The notes under the pieces: model-generated
Database searches by the model: none
The model's input: only the letters and a program-made list of their open reading frames with translations
What the model was told of the DNA's origin: nothing
Assembly: GCA_003645805.1 (NCBI GenBank)
Contig: QNCL01000033.1
Location: 1 to 8,079, forward strand
DNA: 8,079 bases
Origin: Candidatus Omnitrophota bacterium
GTDB lineage: Bacteria; Omnitrophota; 4484-213
Reading direction: 5' to 3'
Position numbers and translations under genes: made by a program
Shown: one piece after another, positions 6,395 through 8,079 of the stretch
How the letters are laid out: each line of letters starts with the position of its first letter
Position numbering within the stretch: position 1 is the first letter of the stretch

Positions 6395-7748
6395 GCAGTC
6401 TCCCTTAGAGCGAGTTCATAACTTTGAAGAGGTGAATTTAGGTTATAGTGAAGAGGAAGCAATAGCAGAGGCGAATAGGTGCTTAGAGTGTTCTTCTCCC
6501 TCCTGTGTAGATGGTTGTCCAGTAGGTGTAGATATTCCGGGGTTTATCAAAAAGATCAAGAAAGGAGATTTCTGCTCTGCTCTGGCTTTGATAAGAGAGA
6601 AGAACAACTTGCCGGCTATCTGTGGACGGGTTTGTCCCCAGGAAAAGCAATGTGAAAAGAAATGTGTGCTTAGCAGAAAGGATAGAGCAGTGGCAATTGG
6701 CAACTTAGAGAGGTTTGTTGCAGATTATTGCTCTTCTTCCTTCGGTAGAGCAGATCTTTCTCTTTCCTCTGCTTCTGTAGCGGTCGTTGGCTCAGGGCCG
6801 GCTGGCTTGACTACTGCAGGCGATTTAGCAAGATTGGGTTATTCGGTCTCTGTTTTTGAAGCCCTGCATCTACCCGGAGGAGTTCTCCGCTATGGTATCC
6901 CTGCATTTCGCTTGCCTAAGGAGGTTTTAGAGAGAGAGATAGAGTATATAAAGAGTTTAGGCGTGGAGATAAAAACAGATTATGTAATAGGGAAAATAAA
7001 AGGTATAGGAGATCTGTTAAAAGAAGGAGCCAAGGCTGTGTATATAGGTATTGGTGCAGGTTTGCCTCGCTTTCTGGAGATCGAAGGAGAAGATTTGGTG
7101 GGTGTTTACTCGGCAAATGAATTTCTCACACGCGTCAATCTGATGAAGGCATACCTATTTCCTTATGTCGCTACTCCGGTAAGGGTGGGCAGGAAGGTGG
7201 CGGTAATAGGAGGAGGTAATGTGGCACTTGACTCTGCCCGCACCGCTCTCAGATTAGGAGCGGAAAGAGTTTTTCTCCTCTATCGTCGTTCTTCTGTAGA
7301 GATGCCTGCACGCAAAGAAGAGTTTGAGAATGCTCGAGAGGAAGGGGTGGAGTTTATGTTCTTTACCCAGCCGGTGAGGATCATCGGAGGAGAAAAGAGA
7401 GAGGTAAGAGGGATAGAGTGCGTAAGGACAGAACTTAAAGAAAAAGATGAAAGTGGTAGACCCTCGCCAGTTCCTCTTCCTAACTCAAATTTCTCTCTGG
7501 AGGTAGATAGTGTAATTATCGCTATTGGCACGCAAGCGAACCCTCTTTTATTCCAGGACGGCAAGGAACTGGAAAGGACGGAGAAGGGGTATATAAAGGT
7601 GGATGAGGAAGGGAGGACTTCAATGAAAGGTGTATTTGCCGGGGGAGATATTGTTACTGGTTCGGCAACGGTGATCTCGGCAATGGGAATGGCAAAGAAG
7701 TCTGCTCTGGCTATTGATAGATACATAAGAACAGGACTTTGGAGGTAG
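6387..7748 (+). CDS. nfnB: NADH-dependent ferredoxin:NADP oxidoreductase, large subunit (NfnL/NfnB; glutamate synthase small chain-like)
   Basis: The 453-residue protein carries the bifurcating FAD, the NADP site and two [4Fe-4S] clusters in the Nfn complex. The N-terminus (RKQSPLERVHNFEEVNLGY) is Nfn-like. The cluster domain follows, with Cys32, Cys35, Cys40, Cys44 and Cys79, Cys83, Cys89, Cys93, then the conserved GNLERF at 105-110. In the T. maritima complex one of the two clusters has a glutamate ligand; Glu108 here is a candidate by position, which I cannot confirm. FAD binding is shown by VVGSGPAG at 133-140, LPGGVLRYGIP at 162-172, and the C-terminal GVFAGGDIVTG at 415-425. NADP binding is shown by VIGGGNVALDSART at 273-286 with YRRS at 299-302. 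No glutamate synthase large chain is present, and the gene overlaps the small Nfn subunit by eight bases, so GltD is much less likely than NfnB. There is no strong Shine-Dalgarno sequence, consistent with coupling to the upstream gene and equal subunit amounts. Confidence 0.92.
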   Translation: MRKQSPLERVHNFEEVNLGYSEEEAIAEANRCLECSSPSCVDGCPVGVDIPGFIKKIKKGDFCSALALIREKNNLPAICGRVCPQEKQCEKKCVLSRKDRAVAIGNLERFVADYCSSSFGRADLSLSSASVAVVGSGPAGLTTAGDLARLGYSVSVFEALHLPGGVLRYGIPAFRLPKEVLEREIEYIKSLGVEIKTDYVIGKIKGIGDLLKEGAKAVYIGIGAGLPRFLEIEGEDLVGVYSANEFLTRVNLMKAYLFPYVATPVRVGRKVAVIGGGNVALDSARTALRLGAERVFLLYRRSSVEMPARKEEFENAREEGVEFMFFTQPVRIIGGEKREVRGIECVRTELKEKDESGRPSPVPLPNSNFSLEVDSVIIAIGTQANPLLFQDGKELERTEKGYIKVDEEGRTSMKGVFAGGDIVTGSATVISAMGMAKKSALAIDRYIRTGLWR

Positions 7749-7753
7749 TGTTT

Positions 7754-7760
7754 GGGAGGT
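7754..7760 (+). promoter_or_regulatory. Ribosome binding site of the disulfide reductase gene
   Basis: GGGAGGT is a strong Shine-Dalgarno match eleven bases before the ATG at 7772. That spacing is somewhat long. An in-frame TAA at 7760-7762 excludes an earlier start, so 7772 is the natural choice. Confidence 0.55.
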
Positions 7761-7771
7761 AAACTTGTCTT

Positions 7772-8079
7772 ATGGGAAGAGAATTTGACGCAGTGATTAT
7801 CGGGGCTGGAGCTGCCGGATATAGTGCAGGTGTGCACATTGCCCGCTTAGGAGGAAAGGTTGCTCTGGTAGAGAGAGAGAATGTAGGTGGTCTGTGTGTG
7901 CATTTTGGCTGCATTCCTACTAAGGTTCTGGTGGCTATGGGGAGGACAATGTTAGAGATAAAGCAAGCCCAGAGAAGAGGAGTAATCTCAAAGTTAGTTT
8001 CTTATTCTCCTTCAGAAGCAGATGCCTGGAGGGAAAGGGTGGTAAGAAGGTTTGCAAAGGCAGTGGAGGCAAATCTAAG
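7772..8079 (+). CDS. Dihydrolipoamide dehydrogenase-like pyridine nucleotide-disulfide oxidoreductase, N-terminal part (3' end outside window)
   Basis: Only the first 102 codons are in the window; the frame is open to the edge. The protein starts with an FAD-binding Rossmann motif (AVIIGAGAAGYSAG at 7-20, with the acidic VERE at 33-36). It then carries the redox-active disulfide in NVGGLCVHFGCIPTK, with Cys42 and Cys47 in the CxxxxC spacing of lipoamide dehydrogenase, glutathione reductase and mercuric reductase. Canonical lipoamide dehydrogenases usually have GGTC where this has GGLC. The gene starts 23 bp after nfnB and is probably in the same operon. No 2-oxoacid dehydrogenase or glycine-cleavage gene is visible here, so its dithiol partner is unknown: lipoyl protein, a thioredoxin-like protein or a low-molecular-weight thiol are all possible. 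The family is certain; the substrate is not. Confidence 0.88.
   Translation, partial: MGREFDAVIIGAGAAGYSAGVHIARLGGKVALVERENVGGLCVHFGCIPTKVLVAMGRTMLEIKQAQRRGVISKLVSYSPSEADAWRERVVRRFAKAVEANL

Noticed and set aside
6387..7748. Calling this gene glutamate synthase small subunit (gltD)
   Set aside because: The family is shared, but the adjacent, overlapping NfnS gene and absence of a glutamate synthase large chain make the Nfn large subunit the better name.
7280..7837. Long open frame on the minus strand (185 codons) across the nfnB 3' end and the next gene
   Set aside because: It lies fully opposite well-supported genes, its translation is low-complexity (Ser/Pro/Leu-rich) with no recognisable domain, and it is explained by the purine bias of the + strand.

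Overview
The window is a single co-directional block of eight genes, all on the + strand, with the first and last cut by the window edges. There are no RNA genes, mobile elements, CRISPR arrays or large repeats that I can see. The contents point to a strictly or facultatively anaerobic bacterium: a class III (glycyl-radical) ribonucleotide reductase with its radical-SAM activase, a second radical-SAM enzyme, and an electron-bifurcating-type NADH-dependent ferredoxin:NADP oxidoreductase (Nfn). Arginine is coded largely by AGA/AGG and the coding strand is very purine-rich. This is often seen in thermophiles, but it does not fix a taxon, and I cannot name one.

Layout: (1) 1-660, C-terminal half of a DUF1015 protein; (2) 693-1745, M42-family metallo-aminopeptidase; (3) 1823-3913, nrdD; (4) 3910-4602, nrdG, sharing ATGA with nrdD; (5) 4599-5555, a COG0731-type radical-SAM protein of unknown function, sharing ATGA with nrdG if its ATG start is used; (6) 5573-6394, the small Nfn subunit (FAD, NAD and [2Fe-2S] sites); (7) 6387-7748, the large Nfn subunit (GltD-like, two [4Fe-4S], FAD and NADP sites), overlapping the small subunit by 8 bp; (8) 7772 to the right edge, the N-terminus of a dihydrolipoamide-dehydrogenase-like flavoprotein with a CxxxxC redox disulfide. 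The largest gap is 77 bp, ahead of nrdD, so there is no gene-free stretch worth separate description. No convincing terminator is visible between genes, and genes 3-8 are probably one transcription unit.

How the genes may work together: NrdG uses S-adenosylmethionine and a reduced [4Fe-4S] cluster to place a radical on Gly671 of NrdD, which then reduces ribonucleotides to deoxyribonucleotides. Nfn exchanges electrons between NADH, NADPH and ferredoxin. The flavin disulfide reductase downstream could pass NAD(P)H electrons to a dithiol. It is attractive, but only inferred, that the cluster joins anaerobic dNTP synthesis to low-potential electron and thiol supply. The genes themselves belong to known families; I see no clearly novel system. 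The least explained members are the COG0731 radical-SAM protein and the DUF1015 protein.
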